DNA of 64,000 nt, taken from contig OY770025.1 in NCBI GenBank assembly GCA_963669435.1, positions 3,162,001 through 3,226,000 on the forward strand, in the 5' to 3' direction. This DNA is from CALJFL01 sp963669435 (lineage in GTDB: Bacteria; Pseudomonadota; Gammaproteobacteria; Pseudomonadales; Halieaceae). Shown in pieces: positions 24,749-33,339 of the stretch; the first letter of the stretch is position 1, and every line of letters starts with the position of its first letter. The notes beneath the pieces were generated by a model, which worked only from the letters and a program-made list of their open reading frames with translations, was not told where the DNA came from and did not search any database. Both the position numbers and the translations under genes were made by a program.

Positions 24749-24997
24749 ATGCCAGCCAGAAAGAAACCTGCAGCTGCAGCTAACGGTGGCTCCGCCAAGA
24801 GGCCAGCGGCTACCCGTGGCCCAGCCAAGAAAAAACAACCCGCCGCGGTAGAGACCTCGGAATCCATCGCTGAACAAACAGCGGCCTTCCTCAAGGCCGG
24901 TAACAAGGTAGAAGTTGTTCAATCGGGCATCAGTGGCCAGCCGACATTGGCCAAGCCCCGCGACGCTGGCAGTAATCGCGTCGCCTCCGCGAAGTAG
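24749..24997 (+). CDS. small lysine/alanine-rich basic protein
   Basis: 82 residues. The first third is a PARKKPAAA... low-complexity basic region like histone-H1 tails. The second part (SIAEQTAAFLKAGNKVEVVQSG, residues about 39-60) looks like a short amphipathic helix plus strand. That FLxxGxKVExV pattern recalls the C-terminal part of the small RNA-polymerase-binding regulator SutA of Pseudomonas; I rate this as a weak resemblance. A ribosome site (AAGGGA) lies 6 bases before the ATG and a promoter-like sequence upstream, so the gene looks real. A nucleic-acid-binding or RNA-polymerase-associated role is a guess. Confidence 0.7.
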   Translation: MPARKKPAAAANGGSAKRPAATRGPAKKKQPAAVETSESIAEQTAAFLKAGNKVEVVQSGISGQPTLAKPRDAGSNRVASAK

Positions 24998-25041
24998 CTA
25001 GACGCCACAACAAGCCACAACAAGTCACGCTATAGGAAGAT

Positions 25042-25063
25042 CCTCGCGGCCCCCGCCGCGAGG
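25042..25063. terminator. GC-rich hairpin between convergent genes
   Basis: Perfect 9-base stem CCTCGCGGC/GCCGCGAGG with a CCCC loop, between the stops of the small basic protein (+) and the redoxin (-). There is no T-run, so it may act as a bidirectional barrier rather than a classical intrinsic terminator. Confidence 0.5.
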
Positions 25064-25080
25064 GGACTGCCAGTGCGCGT

Positions 25081-25728
25081 TTAGCTGTCGGCGCCAGCCT
25101 TGTCCAGCGCCTCGCGCGCGTAGGCCAGCGCATCGGCAGAGTCAACGCGCACGCTGTAAGCTTCCAGGAATTGTTTGCCAACAATGACACCGTCAGGGTC
25201 GATGACAATCATGCCCGGATAGGGAATACCGTACGCGGCGTCGCCCGGCGCGTATTCCTGGTTGAGGATGCCAAGCGTTTTGAAAGTCAGGGCGTCCACG
25301 TCGTGCAAGATGGGGTACTCGATACCAAACTTATCCGCAAAGGCCTGCTGCAGCGCCGGGTCGTCATAGGTGATTGCGACCAGGCCGATACCGGCAGCCT
25401 CAAAGTCCGCCTTGTATTCCTGCAACTGGATCATCTGCTTCATGCAGAACGGACACCACTCGGCGGAACGGGTGGCAACAAAAGCGGTGCCATTAGTGCC
25501 GGCAAATTCGTTGAGTAGTTTGACGCTGCGGCCCTGGTATGTCGCGTTGACCCCGGGAAACATCGAGCCGATCTGTGGACCCGGGTCGAAGCTGTCCTCG
25601 TCCGCCGGTACGAACATGTTCTCGGTCACCTTGTCGTAGGCGGCCTGCTTGATGTCCGCGCGAAACAGGTAGAAGGCACCTGCAACGACCATCAGTGCGA
25701 CGCCACAGATAATCAGGAAGTTTTTCAT
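25081..25728 (-). CDS. membrane-anchored thioredoxin-like redoxin
   Basis: 215 residues. An N-terminal hydrophobic helix (FLIICGVALMVVAGAFYLF) probably anchors it to the inner membrane with the rest in the periplasm. The domain is of the AhpC/TSA-redoxin type with a thioredoxin-style SAEWCPFCMKQM active site (two cysteines, CPFC) followed by VAITYDDPALQQAFADKFGIEYPILHD, as in peroxiredoxin-like proteins. Likely a thiol-disulfide oxidoreductase or peroxidase. No neighbour fixes its partner. Confidence 0.82.
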   Translation of the reverse strand: MKNFLIICGVALMVVAGAFYLFRADIKQAAYDKVTENMFVPADEDSFDPGPQIGSMFPGVNATYQGRSVKLLNEFAGTNGTAFVATRSAEWCPFCMKQMIQLQEYKADFEAAGIGLVAITYDDPALQQAFADKFGIEYPILHDVDALTFKTLGILNQEYAPGDAAYGIPYPGMIVIDPDGVIVGKQFLEAYSVRVDSADALAYAREALDKAGADS

Positions 25729-25840
25729 GCCCAGTACATTCCCCTGGATTTGGTTTTTGTGAGTGTAACAGGCGCTTGGCGCTTATCAGCCTAAACGCGT
25801 ATCCTAGGCCCTTTAGAATACGGGTAACCCAAATCGTTCA

Positions 25841-27565
25841 ATGATTGATCAACTACTGGTCTCCGGCCTGTTCCTGTGGCTATTGGGTTGCCTCATATTT
25901 TCCGACTGGGCCGCTTCCTGGATTTTTGTCACCACCGCGCTGGCAGCCTATTTCATGGGCCTTGTAGATACACCGGAGGTGCTCGCCAAGGCCTCTAATA
26001 CCGGCCTGATGACGCTGATCTTGCTGTTGCTGGTCTCCGTGGGTCTGGAGAAATTGTCCTGGCTCAGCCGCCTCTCCAGCCAATTGATTACGCCGAGCTA
26101 CAATGCCTCGCTGCTGCGGCTGGGCGCTATCACCGCTCTGTTCTCAGCTTTTGTGAACAACACTGCGGTGGTTGCCACGCTAGCGCACACCGTGCGCAGC
26201 AACAAACATCATCCGGCCTCACGCCTGCTGATCCCGTTGTCCTACGCTGCCATCCTGGGCGGTACCATGACGCTCATCGGGACTTCCACCAACCTGATTG
26301 TCAGTAGCTTCCTGGAAGACGCCACCGGCCAGGGGCTGGCGTTTTTCGACTTCTTCAAAGTGGGGGCCACAGTGACCGTGGCCGGCTTGTTCGTACTGCT
26401 GTTCACCTCTCGCCTGTTACCGAGCAGGGAGACCGGTGACCTCGACTTCAACGAATATGTGATCGAAGCGGAGGTGAATGCGGATTCCGACCTGGTCGGC
26501 AAGAGTATTGCCGCCAATGGCCTGCGCGACATGGAGGACCTGTTCCTGGTTGAACTGGTGCGCGGCAATCACCTCATTTCCCCGGTGGCACCCTACGAAT
26601 ACATCGAGGCCGGCGACAAGCTGATCTTCTCCGGCGATATCAAGCAACTCGGTGTGCTGGATAGCGTGCCCGGCCTGACCCTGTTTGCGATCGACGAGGG
26701 GCTGCTGCGCGACAATATGACCGAAGTGATTGTTATGCCCAATGCCACCATTGAGGGCAAGACCATCAAGGAAAGTGAGTTTCGCTCGCGCTTCGATGCC
26801 GCGATTGTCGGTATGCGTCGTGGCGGCAAACGGCTCTCAGGAAAGCTCGGTAACATCACCCTGCAGGCCGGCGATAACCTGATGTTGGCCGCAGGACCGG
26901 ACTTCAATAACCGCAAGAATCTCGACAAGAACTTTACCGTCATTGACGAAGTGGCCAGTGGCGCCGCCACCAGCAGCGTACAGGACTACCTGGTGACCTT
27001 CGGATTGTTGGCCGCAGTGGCGCTAGCCTCGGCGGGCATGCTGCCCCTGATCAAGGGGCTGGCTTTTCTGTTAGTGGGTATGCTGGCCTTTGGTGTGGTC
27101 ACCAGCGCCGAGATCCGCCGACGCTTTCCGTTTGAGCTGTGGCTGATTATCGCCTCGGCCCTCACGCTGTCTCAGGCCTTGAATAACTCGGGGTTGGTTA
27201 CAGTGATGACTGACGCCTTGCACCTTTACCTGTCACCCCTCGGGCCCTATGCGGCACTGATAGGCATTTACCTGGTTACCTTGCTGCTGACAGAACTGAT
27301 GACCAATAACGCCGCCGCGGCACTGGTGTTTCCCATCGCCTTTGGTTTGGCGGAGAGCTATGGCTTGAGCTTTATGCCCTTTGTGATGGCTGTCGCCTTT
27401 GGTGCAAGCGCCAGTTTCCTGACGCCGTACGGCTATACAACCAACCTGATGGTGCAGAACCTCGGTGAGTACACGCTGCGCGATTATGTGCGCAGCGGTT
27501 TGCCGGTCTCACTGGTGTACACCGTGCTGGTGATCTTTTTACTGCCGGTGGTTTTTCCGTTCTGA
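25841..27565 (+). CDS. SLC13-family permease with two RCK_C domains
   Basis: 574 residues: hydrophobic helices at about 1-200, two TrkA-C (RCK_C) regulatory domains in the middle (about 205-375, with EFRSRFDAAIVGMRRGGKRL in the second), and a second membrane half (about 380-574). Motifs SAFVNNTAVVATL and ELMTNNAAAALVFPIA are the paired NNT/NNA hairpins of the DASS/SLC13 family, and GTSTNLIV and TPYGYTTNLMVQ match its substrate and sodium sites. Transports dicarboxylates, sulfate or similar anions with sodium. Specific substrate unknown. Confidence 0.88.
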   Translation: MIDQLLVSGLFLWLLGCLIFSDWAASWIFVTTALAAYFMGLVDTPEVLAKASNTGLMTLILLLLVSVGLEKLSWLSRLSSQLITPSYNASLLRLGAITALFSAFVNNTAVVATLAHTVRSNKHHPASRLLIPLSYAAILGGTMTLIGTSTNLIVSSFLEDATGQGLAFFDFFKVGATVTVAGLFVLLFTSRLLPSRETGDLDFNEYVIEAEVNADSDLVGKSIAANGLRDMEDLFLVELVRGNHLISPVAPYEYIEAGDKLIFSGDIKQLGVLDSVPGLTLFAIDEGLLRDNMTEVIVMPNATIEGKTIKESEFRSRFDAAIVGMRRGGKRLSGKLGNITLQAGDNLMLAAGPDFNNRKNLDKNFTVIDEVASGAATSSVQDYLVTFGLLAAVALASAGMLPLIKGLAFLLVGMLAFGVVTSAEIRRRFPFELWLIIASALTLSQALNNSGLVTVMTDALHLYLSPLGPYAALIGIYLVTLLLTELMTNNAAAALVFPIAFGLAESYGLSFMPFVMAVAFGASASFLTPYGYTTNLMVQNLGEYTLRDYVRSGLPVSLVYTVLVIFLLPVVFPF

Positions 27566-27579
27566 CGCCAGGCGGTGGC

Positions 27580-28260
27580 CTAAAGCGAATCCAGGTGTTC
27601 AAGGTATTCCAGGTAGGCACTGCTGATGTCCGCATCCTCGCCGGTGCCACCCACCTTGCCATCAGCGCCCAGGGTCTTGATGGTATAGGCCTGTTTCACC
27701 CCGGCCCAGCGTGAGGGCTCGTAGATATACTCACGCTGCCAGTAGTCAACGGGTATAGCATCCAGGTAGCCGCCTTGTTGAAAGTCCTTGGGCGGCGTTT
27801 CGTGAGTCTCAGCGAGCAGGTAAGGTAAGCCCTCCGCGGCGGTGGGATACTTCGGCATGTCTGCGCGATAGCTTTCCAGCGCTTCTTGGAGCGTCTTATA
27901 GTCCTTGCGGAATTGGGCTAATGCGGCGTTGGTCTTGTCAGCGGGTACAATGCCGAACTGTTCTTCGAACGCCTGCTGTGGATCGTCACTGCAGTAAATC
28001 GTCTTGTCGGCGGGCGTGGGTCTGCGATCAAAGCGTGATCCGATTACGATAAAGTCCTTATAACCGTAAGACTCTCCCCACTTGGAAGTGACCTGGTAGC
28101 TGCCACAGTTTACATAACCCGGGTAGCTGGCTACGTCGCGGAAGTCGAGCATATCGGTTTTACCTTCCTCGGCCTGGATGATGGTCTGGTAGTCGGGCGG
28201 TGCCGTGGCACAGGCTGTTAGCAGGGCAGTCAGTCCGGTGGCGGTCAGTAGGTTGCGCAC
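27580..28260 (-). CDS. lipoprotein with GspG-like C-terminal domain
   Basis: 226 residues, GTG start. The N-terminus MRNLLTATGLTALLTAC ends in a lipobox (Cys17), so it is lipid-anchored rather than a prepilin. Residues about 118-212 match the C-terminal globular domain of type II secretion major pseudopilin GspG: YRADMPKYPTAAEGLPYLLAE, IPVDYWQREYIYEPS, then the calcium-loop-like TLGADGKVGGTGEDADIS. The prepilin peptidase site and N-terminal helix of GspG are absent, and no other type II secretion gene is nearby. Its job is unknown; a detached pseudopilin fold on a lipoprotein is unusual. Confidence 0.82.
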   Translation of the reverse strand: MRNLLTATGLTALLTACATAPPDYQTIIQAEEGKTDMLDFRDVASYPGYVNCGSYQVTSKWGESYGYKDFIVIGSRFDRRPTPADKTIYCSDDPQQAFEEQFGIVPADKTNAALAQFRKDYKTLQEALESYRADMPKYPTAAEGLPYLLAETHETPPKDFQQGGYLDAIPVDYWQREYIYEPSRWAGVKQAYTIKTLGADGKVGGTGEDADISSAYLEYLEHLDSL

Positions 28261-28332
28261 GAGTGTGTTTATCCATTGGTTGAATAATGCAGTGAGCGGC
28301 GATTATCACCTTGCGTTCCAAGGTGCGCAAGG

Positions 28333-28403
28333 CCGCCCGGGGCACGTAGACTCCCGGGGCACGTGGACCGCCTGGAGCACGTAGGCCGCCCGGGGCGCGT
28401 AGA
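28333..28403. repeat. minisatellite, four degenerate 17-18 bp units
   Basis: Units CCGCCCGGGGCACGTAGA (28333-28350), CTCCCGGGGCACGTGGA (28351-28367), CCGCCTGGAGCACGTAGG (28368-28385) and CCGCCCGGGGCGCGTAGA (28386-28403) follow each other head to tail. They are followed by the perfect 14-base palindrome AAGCCGCGCGGCTT (28404-28417). The array occupies the gap between the divergent GspG-like lipoprotein and desaturase genes. I see no reading frame in it that is likely to be used. Confidence 0.8.
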
Positions 28404-28498
28404 AAGCCGCGCGGCTTCACCTGAAGCCCCCGGACTTCTCCCTTCCCGCACTTCTGTTAGACTGAGTCTCAAAATACAAAGCGCACCGGAGCGTGCAG

Positions 28499-29401
28499 AT
28501 GAAAATCGGCGACTACCTCAGCAAAGACGAAATTCGCTATTTCACCTCCAAGAGTGATTGGCATGCCTGGCGATTGTTGCTGGCGAACTGGCTGGGAATC
28601 GCCGCCATTTTTGCGGTGGTTGCGGCGTTTCCGAACCCCCTGACTATTCTCGCGGGCATTGTGCTGCTGGCTGGTCGACAGCTGGGCCTTTCAGTGCTGA
28701 TGCACGAAGCTGGCCACAGGACGCTGTTCAAAACCCCGTGGCTCAATGATTTTTTTGGCCAGTGGTTTTGTGCATTGCCGGTGTTTAGCGATATGCCGTC
28801 CTATGCCAAGGGCCACTTGATTCATCACCAGACCGCCGGCACCCACGATGACCCCGACCTGCCGAACTACCAGGATTACCCGGTGAGCAGGGAGAGCTTT
28901 CGGCGCAAGGTAATCCGCGATCTCAGCGGCCAAACCGGCATGAAATTTATGGCTTACACGGTGCGTGGTGCCGCGGGCATTATGAGCCGCAATGCTGACA
29001 TTCAGGGCAACCCATTCCAACGGCAACTGCTGGTACAGGTCATCATGCTGGCAGTGCTTGCCCTGTTTGGCCATGCCTGGCTGTACCTGTTATGGATCAC
29101 CGCGTTCCTGACCGTTTTTATGCTGATCGCACGCGTGCGCCAGGTCGCAGAACATGCCGCGGTACCGGACCTGTACGATGCCGATGTCAGGAAGAATACA
29201 CGCACCATAGACGCGCCCTGGTGGCAGCGCCTGGTATTTGCTCCCAATGGGGTGAACTACCACATGGAACACCATTTTATGGCCAGCGTACCCTGTTACC
29301 GCCTCGCGGACCTGAGGCGTCACCTGCGCAATATGGGGGCGTTGCAGGGTGTGCCGGAATTCGCCGGTTACGGGCAGCTGTTGCGACATGCTGTAAGCTA
29401 G
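28499..29401 (+). CDS. fatty acid desaturase family protein
   Basis: About 300 residues, integral membrane di-iron enzyme. The three histidine boxes are HEAGH (about residue 67), HLIHH (about 101) and HMEHH (about 255), spaced as in acyl-lipid/sphingolipid-type desaturases and hydroxylases. Hydrophobic helices lie at about 27-65 and 180-213. The ATG at 28499 has GGAG 7 bases upstream and is preferred to a GTG at 28493. It likely desaturates or hydroxylates membrane lipid acyl chains or another lipophilic substrate. It is followed 49 bases later by a symporter gene. Confidence 0.88.
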   Translation: MKIGDYLSKDEIRYFTSKSDWHAWRLLLANWLGIAAIFAVVAAFPNPLTILAGIVLLAGRQLGLSVLMHEAGHRTLFKTPWLNDFFGQWFCALPVFSDMPSYAKGHLIHHQTAGTHDDPDLPNYQDYPVSRESFRRKVIRDLSGQTGMKFMAYTVRGAAGIMSRNADIQGNPFQRQLLVQVIMLAVLALFGHAWLYLLWITAFLTVFMLIARVRQVAEHAAVPDLYDADVRKNTRTIDAPWWQRLVFAPNGVNYHMEHHFMASVPCYRLADLRRHLRNMGALQGVPEFAGYGQLLRHAVS

Positions 29402-29450
29402 CCCCGCTGTCGCGCGCTTTAGCCCGGCCGACGAGAATTAAAGAGGATTC

Positions 29451-30989
29451 ATGCTAGCCGCCCGATTGCTCTCAGTTGTTCTCCTGCTTTGTAGCAGCTC
29501 CCTGGCCGGCGCGGACACTTTCGACCAACAGGTTGAGTCCCTGGTCAGGCCACTGGCTGACACCTTGTCGTCGGTCGTATTTTTCAAGATCAATATTTTT
29601 GGCCAGAGCTTTCCACTGATTGTCTTGTGGTTGGCGGTCGCTGCCGTGTTTTTCACCTTGTACATGGGCTTCATCAACATTCGCGGGTTCAGTCTGGCCA
29701 TTCGTCATGTGCGCGGTGATTTCGAGAACCCCAAGTCCCAGGGTGAGATTTCACATTTTCAGGCGGTTGCCACTGCGGTATCGGGAACCGTTGGCATCGG
29801 TAACATCGGTGGTGTGGCGGTGGCCATTGTTATTGGTGGCCCCGGTGCGGCGTTCTGGTTGATCGTTGCCGGCTTTCTGTCCATGTCCACGAAGCTGGTC
29901 GAATGTACCTTGGGGGTGAAGTACCGGCGTTACAACCCGGATGGTTCAGTGTCTGGCGGCCCGATGTATTACCTGGAGCAGTGCCTGGTGAATCGGGGGG
30001 CGCCCCGGATTGGCAAGTTCCTGGGAGCCTTTTATGCCTTGTCGCTGGTGATTGGCTGCCTGGGTATTGGCAATATGTTCCAGTCCAACCAGGCCTACGT
30101 GCAGTTCGTGGTGATTACCGGGGGCGAGGAAAGCTTTTTCGCCGACAAGGGCTGGCTGTTCGGTTTGGGCATCGCGTTAACCGTGGGCGCCGTGATCATC
30201 GGCGGGATTAAGTCCATTGCCGGGGTTGCCTCGCGAATCGTCCCGTTTATGGCGGTGCTCTATGTCATATCGGCGCTGTGCATCATTGCTTTCAGCTACG
30301 AGCATATACCAGCCGCTATCGGCTTGATCGTGGGCAGTGCCTTCAGCCTCGAAAGTGCTACCGGCGGTGCCATCGGTGCGCTGATTGTTGGCTTCCAACG
30401 CGCCCTGTTTTCCAACGAGGCAGGTATCGGTTCGGCGTCTATCGCACACTCTGCGGTGCAGACAGACGAACCGGCCTCCGAGGGGCTGGTCTCCCTGTTG
30501 GAACCCTTTATCGATACCGTGGTGATCTGCACTCTGAGCTCGCTGGTGATCGTCACAACCGCCTATCCCTATGGCCTGATCGACGCCGGATTGGAGGGTA
30601 TTGCGCTGACCTCGGCGTCCTTCGAGCATCATGTTAGCTGGGCGCCGTACCCACTCGCGGTTGCCGCGCTGCTGTTTGCCTTTTCTACCAGTATTTCCTG
30701 GTCGTATTACGGGCTGAAGGGTTGGACCTATCTGTTCGGTGAGGGCGCGATCACGCAGATGTTGTTCAAGGGCATCTTCTGCGCCTTTATTGCGCTGGGT
30801 TGCATGATTCAACTGCAGGCGGTGCTCGATTTCTCCGACGCCATGGTGTTCCTTATCGCCATTCCCAACATTCTTGGCCTTTACCTGTTTGCGCCGGAAG
30901 TGAAGCGCGAGGTCAACGATTACATGCGCCGCATTCGCAGCGGCGAGGTGCTGGACAAGCGCCGTCCTGGTTCAGGAACTGCTCAGTAA
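29451..30989 (+). CDS. alanine/glycine:sodium symporter (AGCS family)
   Basis: 512 residues with a signal-like N-terminus and about 10 membrane helices. The family signature appears as HFQAVATAVSGTVGIGNIGGVAVAI and GPGAAFWLIVAGFLSMSTKLVECTLGVKYR; the substrate-site segment FSNEAGIGSASIAHSAV is also present. It imports alanine or glycine with sodium. The ribosome site AGAGGA is 4 bases from the ATG. Its end overlaps the convergent dioxygenase gene by seven bases. Confidence 0.92.
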   Translation: MLAARLLSVVLLLCSSSLAGADTFDQQVESLVRPLADTLSSVVFFKINIFGQSFPLIVLWLAVAAVFFTLYMGFINIRGFSLAIRHVRGDFENPKSQGEISHFQAVATAVSGTVGIGNIGGVAVAIVIGGPGAAFWLIVAGFLSMSTKLVECTLGVKYRRYNPDGSVSGGPMYYLEQCLVNRGAPRIGKFLGAFYALSLVIGCLGIGNMFQSNQAYVQFVVITGGEESFFADKGWLFGLGIALTVGAVIIGGIKSIAGVASRIVPFMAVLYVISALCIIAFSYEHIPAAIGLIVGSAFSLESATGGAIGALIVGFQRALFSNEAGIGSASIAHSAVQTDEPASEGLVSLLEPFIDTVVICTLSSLVIVTTAYPYGLIDAGLEGIALTSASFEHHVSWAPYPLAVAALLFAFSTSISWSYYGLKGWTYLFGEGAITQMLFKGIFCAFIALGCMIQLQAVLDFSDAMVFLIAIPNILGLYLFAPEVKREVNDYMRRIRSGEVLDKRRPGSGTAQ

Positions 30990-31807
30990 GGCTTGTCGCC
31001 GTCGATGGTGATCCTTTCCATGCGTCTGTGCGCTGGAAAGTAGTCGTTGATGGGCTTGTGCTGGGTGCTGCGATTATCCCAGATAGCAATGCTGTGGGGC
31101 CGCCAGGAGAACCGGCAGGTGTACTCAGCGGTGCTGATATGTTGGTACAGGAACTCCAAAATCGCCTGGCTCTCGGCGGGCTGTAAGCCCTCGATGTGAG
31201 TGGTGAACAGGCTGTTCACGAAAATGACTTTCTTGCCGGTTTCCGGGTGGGTGCGAATCACCGGGTGGCGGACCGGTGGGTTCTCCTTCAGCGCACCCGC
31301 GAGGCGCTCTGCACCGCCGGGTTCAGCGAGGCTTTCCCTGAAGCCATGGGCGAAGTCATGAACCGCAATAAGTCCCTCCAGAAAGTCCTGCATCTGCGAT
31401 GACAGGCCCTGGTAGGCAGCGGTGGTGCTGGCCCACATCGTGTCGCCACCTTTGGGCGGGACAACTACCGATTTCAGGACCGTGCCCAGGGGTGGGTGCT
31501 CACGGAAGGTCATGTCCGAATGCCAGGCTTCTATCTTGGTGGGCTTGTCGGGGGTGCTTTCAAGTATAGTGATTTCTGGAAAGCCCTCGACGGTGTCGTA
31601 GGCGGGATGTGTTTGCAGTGGCCCGAAGGTGGAGGCCAGTGCTTTCTGGCGCGCGGGATTGATGTCCTGGTCGCGAAAGAAGATCACCTCGTAGGTGTTC
31701 AGCCACTCGCGCAACTGCTGTACGCGCTCTGATGTCAGGTCGTGAGACAAGTCGAAGCCGCTGATTTGCGCGCCTATCGATCCGGATACGGGTGTGATCT
31801 CGAGCAT
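30983..31807 (-). CDS. TauD/TfdA-family 2-oxoglutarate dioxygenase
   Basis: 274 residues, the length of taurine dioxygenase relatives. Iron ligands: the HxD of EAWHSDMTF (about residues 95-97) and the distal His of NRSTQHKPINDY (about 250). The 2-oxoglutarate-binding Arg is in HRRMERITIDGD. The enzyme hydroxylates a small acidic substrate (sulfonate, phenoxyacid, alkyl sulfate or similar) with 2-oxoglutarate and O2. No sulfonate transporter adjoins it, so I do not assign taurine. Start ATG; ribosome site weak. Confidence 0.88.
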   Translation of the reverse strand: MLEITPVSGSIGAQISGFDLSHDLTSERVQQLREWLNTYEVIFFRDQDINPARQKALASTFGPLQTHPAYDTVEGFPEITILESTPDKPTKIEAWHSDMTFREHPPLGTVLKSVVVPPKGGDTMWASTTAAYQGLSSQMQDFLEGLIAVHDFAHGFRESLAEPGGAERLAGALKENPPVRHPVIRTHPETGKKVIFVNSLFTTHIEGLQPAESQAILEFLYQHISTAEYTCRFSWRPHSIAIWDNRSTQHKPINDYFPAHRRMERITIDGDKPY

Positions 31808-31851
31808 TGTAGGTAACCCTGAGTAACTGCAGGCAGGATTCTACTGTCGTG

Positions 31852-33339
31852 TCAGTGCGATGTCGATTCCGTGTCGCCCCGCGGAAGTTCAACCGTGACT
31901 CGCAAGCCTGGGTCTGTATTTTCCGCGCTGATGTCGCCACCATGGAGAGCGACGGCCCGTTGCGCAATTGCCAGTCCCAGACCGTGCCCGCCACTTTGTC
32001 GATCGCGGTCGCTATCCACGCGATAAAACGGCTGGAAGATGGCGTCGAGTTGCTCTTCGGGTACGCCAGGCCCCTGGTCGTTGACGGTAATCACAAAGCG
32101 GGCGTCCGATGCTTTCAGACCCACGCGGACTGCCGCCCCAACCGGGCTATGTCGCATCGCATTGCGCGCGAGGTTCTCGAAGGTGCTGTGTAGTAGGTCA
32201 CCCGAGGTGACGATCACCGCGTGCTCGAGATCGCATTCGAAAACCAGGCTTTGTCCCTTTACATCGGCCTCCAATGCGCCGTCATTACAGATTTCCTCGA
32301 GCAGTGCTACCAGGTCGATATGGCTGTCGAGAGTGATCTTCTGTACCTGGCTGCTTAACAGCTGGCCGATCAGGCGATCCAGTTGCTCGGTTTCTTTCTC
32401 GATACGCTGCAACTGGGCATCGATATCCTCGGGCTTGTCCTGTGCCAGCGCCAGGGCGATCCTGAGTCTGGCAAGTGGTGAACGGAGTTCGTGGGATACA
32501 TCCTGCAAAAGTCTTCGCTGCGCTTGAATGAGTTGCTGTAACTCATCTGCCATGGTGTTGAAGTCGCGGGCGAGTCCATCGGTTTCGTCACCTCCGGATG
32601 CTTTGACTGCTATACGAGTATCGAGGTCTCCCTGTGCCAGCTTACGGGTGGCCTGCTGTACTTCCTTGATTCGTCGCGTCACCACACGCGACAGCGCCAG
32701 GCACAACAAGCCGCTAACCACAACGGCCAGTAACAGGCGCAGCAGTGGGCTGCTGCCCAGTGCATCGAGTAGTGGTCGATTCTTTTCCCATACCACGACG
32801 GCGCGCAACGGGCCCGTGTCGCGGCGATAAATACTGTGTATCGCGTACTGGGTGTCCCCGACCCGGGTGAAAGCGCGCCGTCGGCCCTTGTCCAGCAGAT
32901 TGGCAGCGCGCAGCACGACTGGTGGTGGGTCTTGTCCCAGCAGGTCCTGACCCTCCTTATCCAGTAAGTACAGGGTCATGTTGTGCCGCTCGCTCGCGCT
33001 GCTCGCTACTGCGGGTAAATCTTCAAGGGCTGTGTTTTGCAGGCTGTAAATGAGCCGCAGCATCATTGCCGGCGGGGGAGACGGTCTGCCCTGGCCCGAA
33101 CGCTCTGGTCCCGGGCGGCGCCATTCAGGTGCTGTACTGTCCCTGGGTGGTTTCTTGCCGTAGGGGTCATTACTGCCCGGCCTGGGTCGCTCGGGCTCCG
33201 GGTAGCGCTCCAGTTCCAGGCTCGCATTTTCCAGCGGCAGGGTGTCGAGGTAGCGGGTCAACAGCATGATGCTGCCAATCACTACAATGGTGATCAGCCA
33301 GAAACCCAGGAAAACCTTGATGAACATGTTGCCGCGCAT
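31852..33339 (-). CDS. sensor histidine kinase, CpxA-like
   Basis: 495 residues: N-terminal membrane helix (VFLGFWLITIVVIGSIMLL), a proline-rich periplasmic sensor region (about 30-190), second helix (LLRLLLAVVVSGLLCLALS), HAMP linker, HisKA with phospho-acceptor His in LQDVSHELRSPLARL, and a HATPase domain with N box FENLARNAMRHSP and G boxes NDQGPGVPEEQ and GGHGLGLAI. It overlaps the response-regulator stop by one base (TGATG). The pair diverges from a Spy/CpxP-like gene, as cpxRA does from cpxP, so an envelope-stress role is likely. Confidence 0.9.
   Translation of the reverse strand: MRGNMFIKVFLGFWLITIVVIGSIMLLTRYLDTLPLENASLELERYPEPERPRPGSNDPYGKKPPRDSTAPEWRRPGPERSGQGRPSPPPAMMLRLIYSLQNTALEDLPAVASSASERHNMTLYLLDKEGQDLLGQDPPPVVLRAANLLDKGRRRAFTRVGDTQYAIHSIYRRDTGPLRAVVVWEKNRPLLDALGSSPLLRLLLAVVVSGLLCLALSRVVTRRIKEVQQATRKLAQGDLDTRIAVKASGGDETDGLARDFNTMADELQQLIQAQRRLLQDVSHELRSPLARLRIALALAQDKPEDIDAQLQRIEKETEQLDRLIGQLLSSQVQKITLDSHIDLVALLEEICNDGALEADVKGQSLVFECDLEHAVIVTSGDLLHSTFENLARNAMRHSPVGAAVRVGLKASDARFVITVNDQGPGVPEEQLDAIFQPFYRVDSDRDRQSGGHGLGLAIAQRAVALHGGDISAENTDPGLRVTVELPRGDTESTSH

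Noticed and set aside
28333..28403. CRISPR array
   Set aside because: Only four degenerate units with no spacers between them and no cas genes; it is a simple tandem repeat.
30983..31807. Naming the dioxygenase tauD
   Set aside because: No tauABC or sulfonate gene is next to it, and the family covers many substrates.
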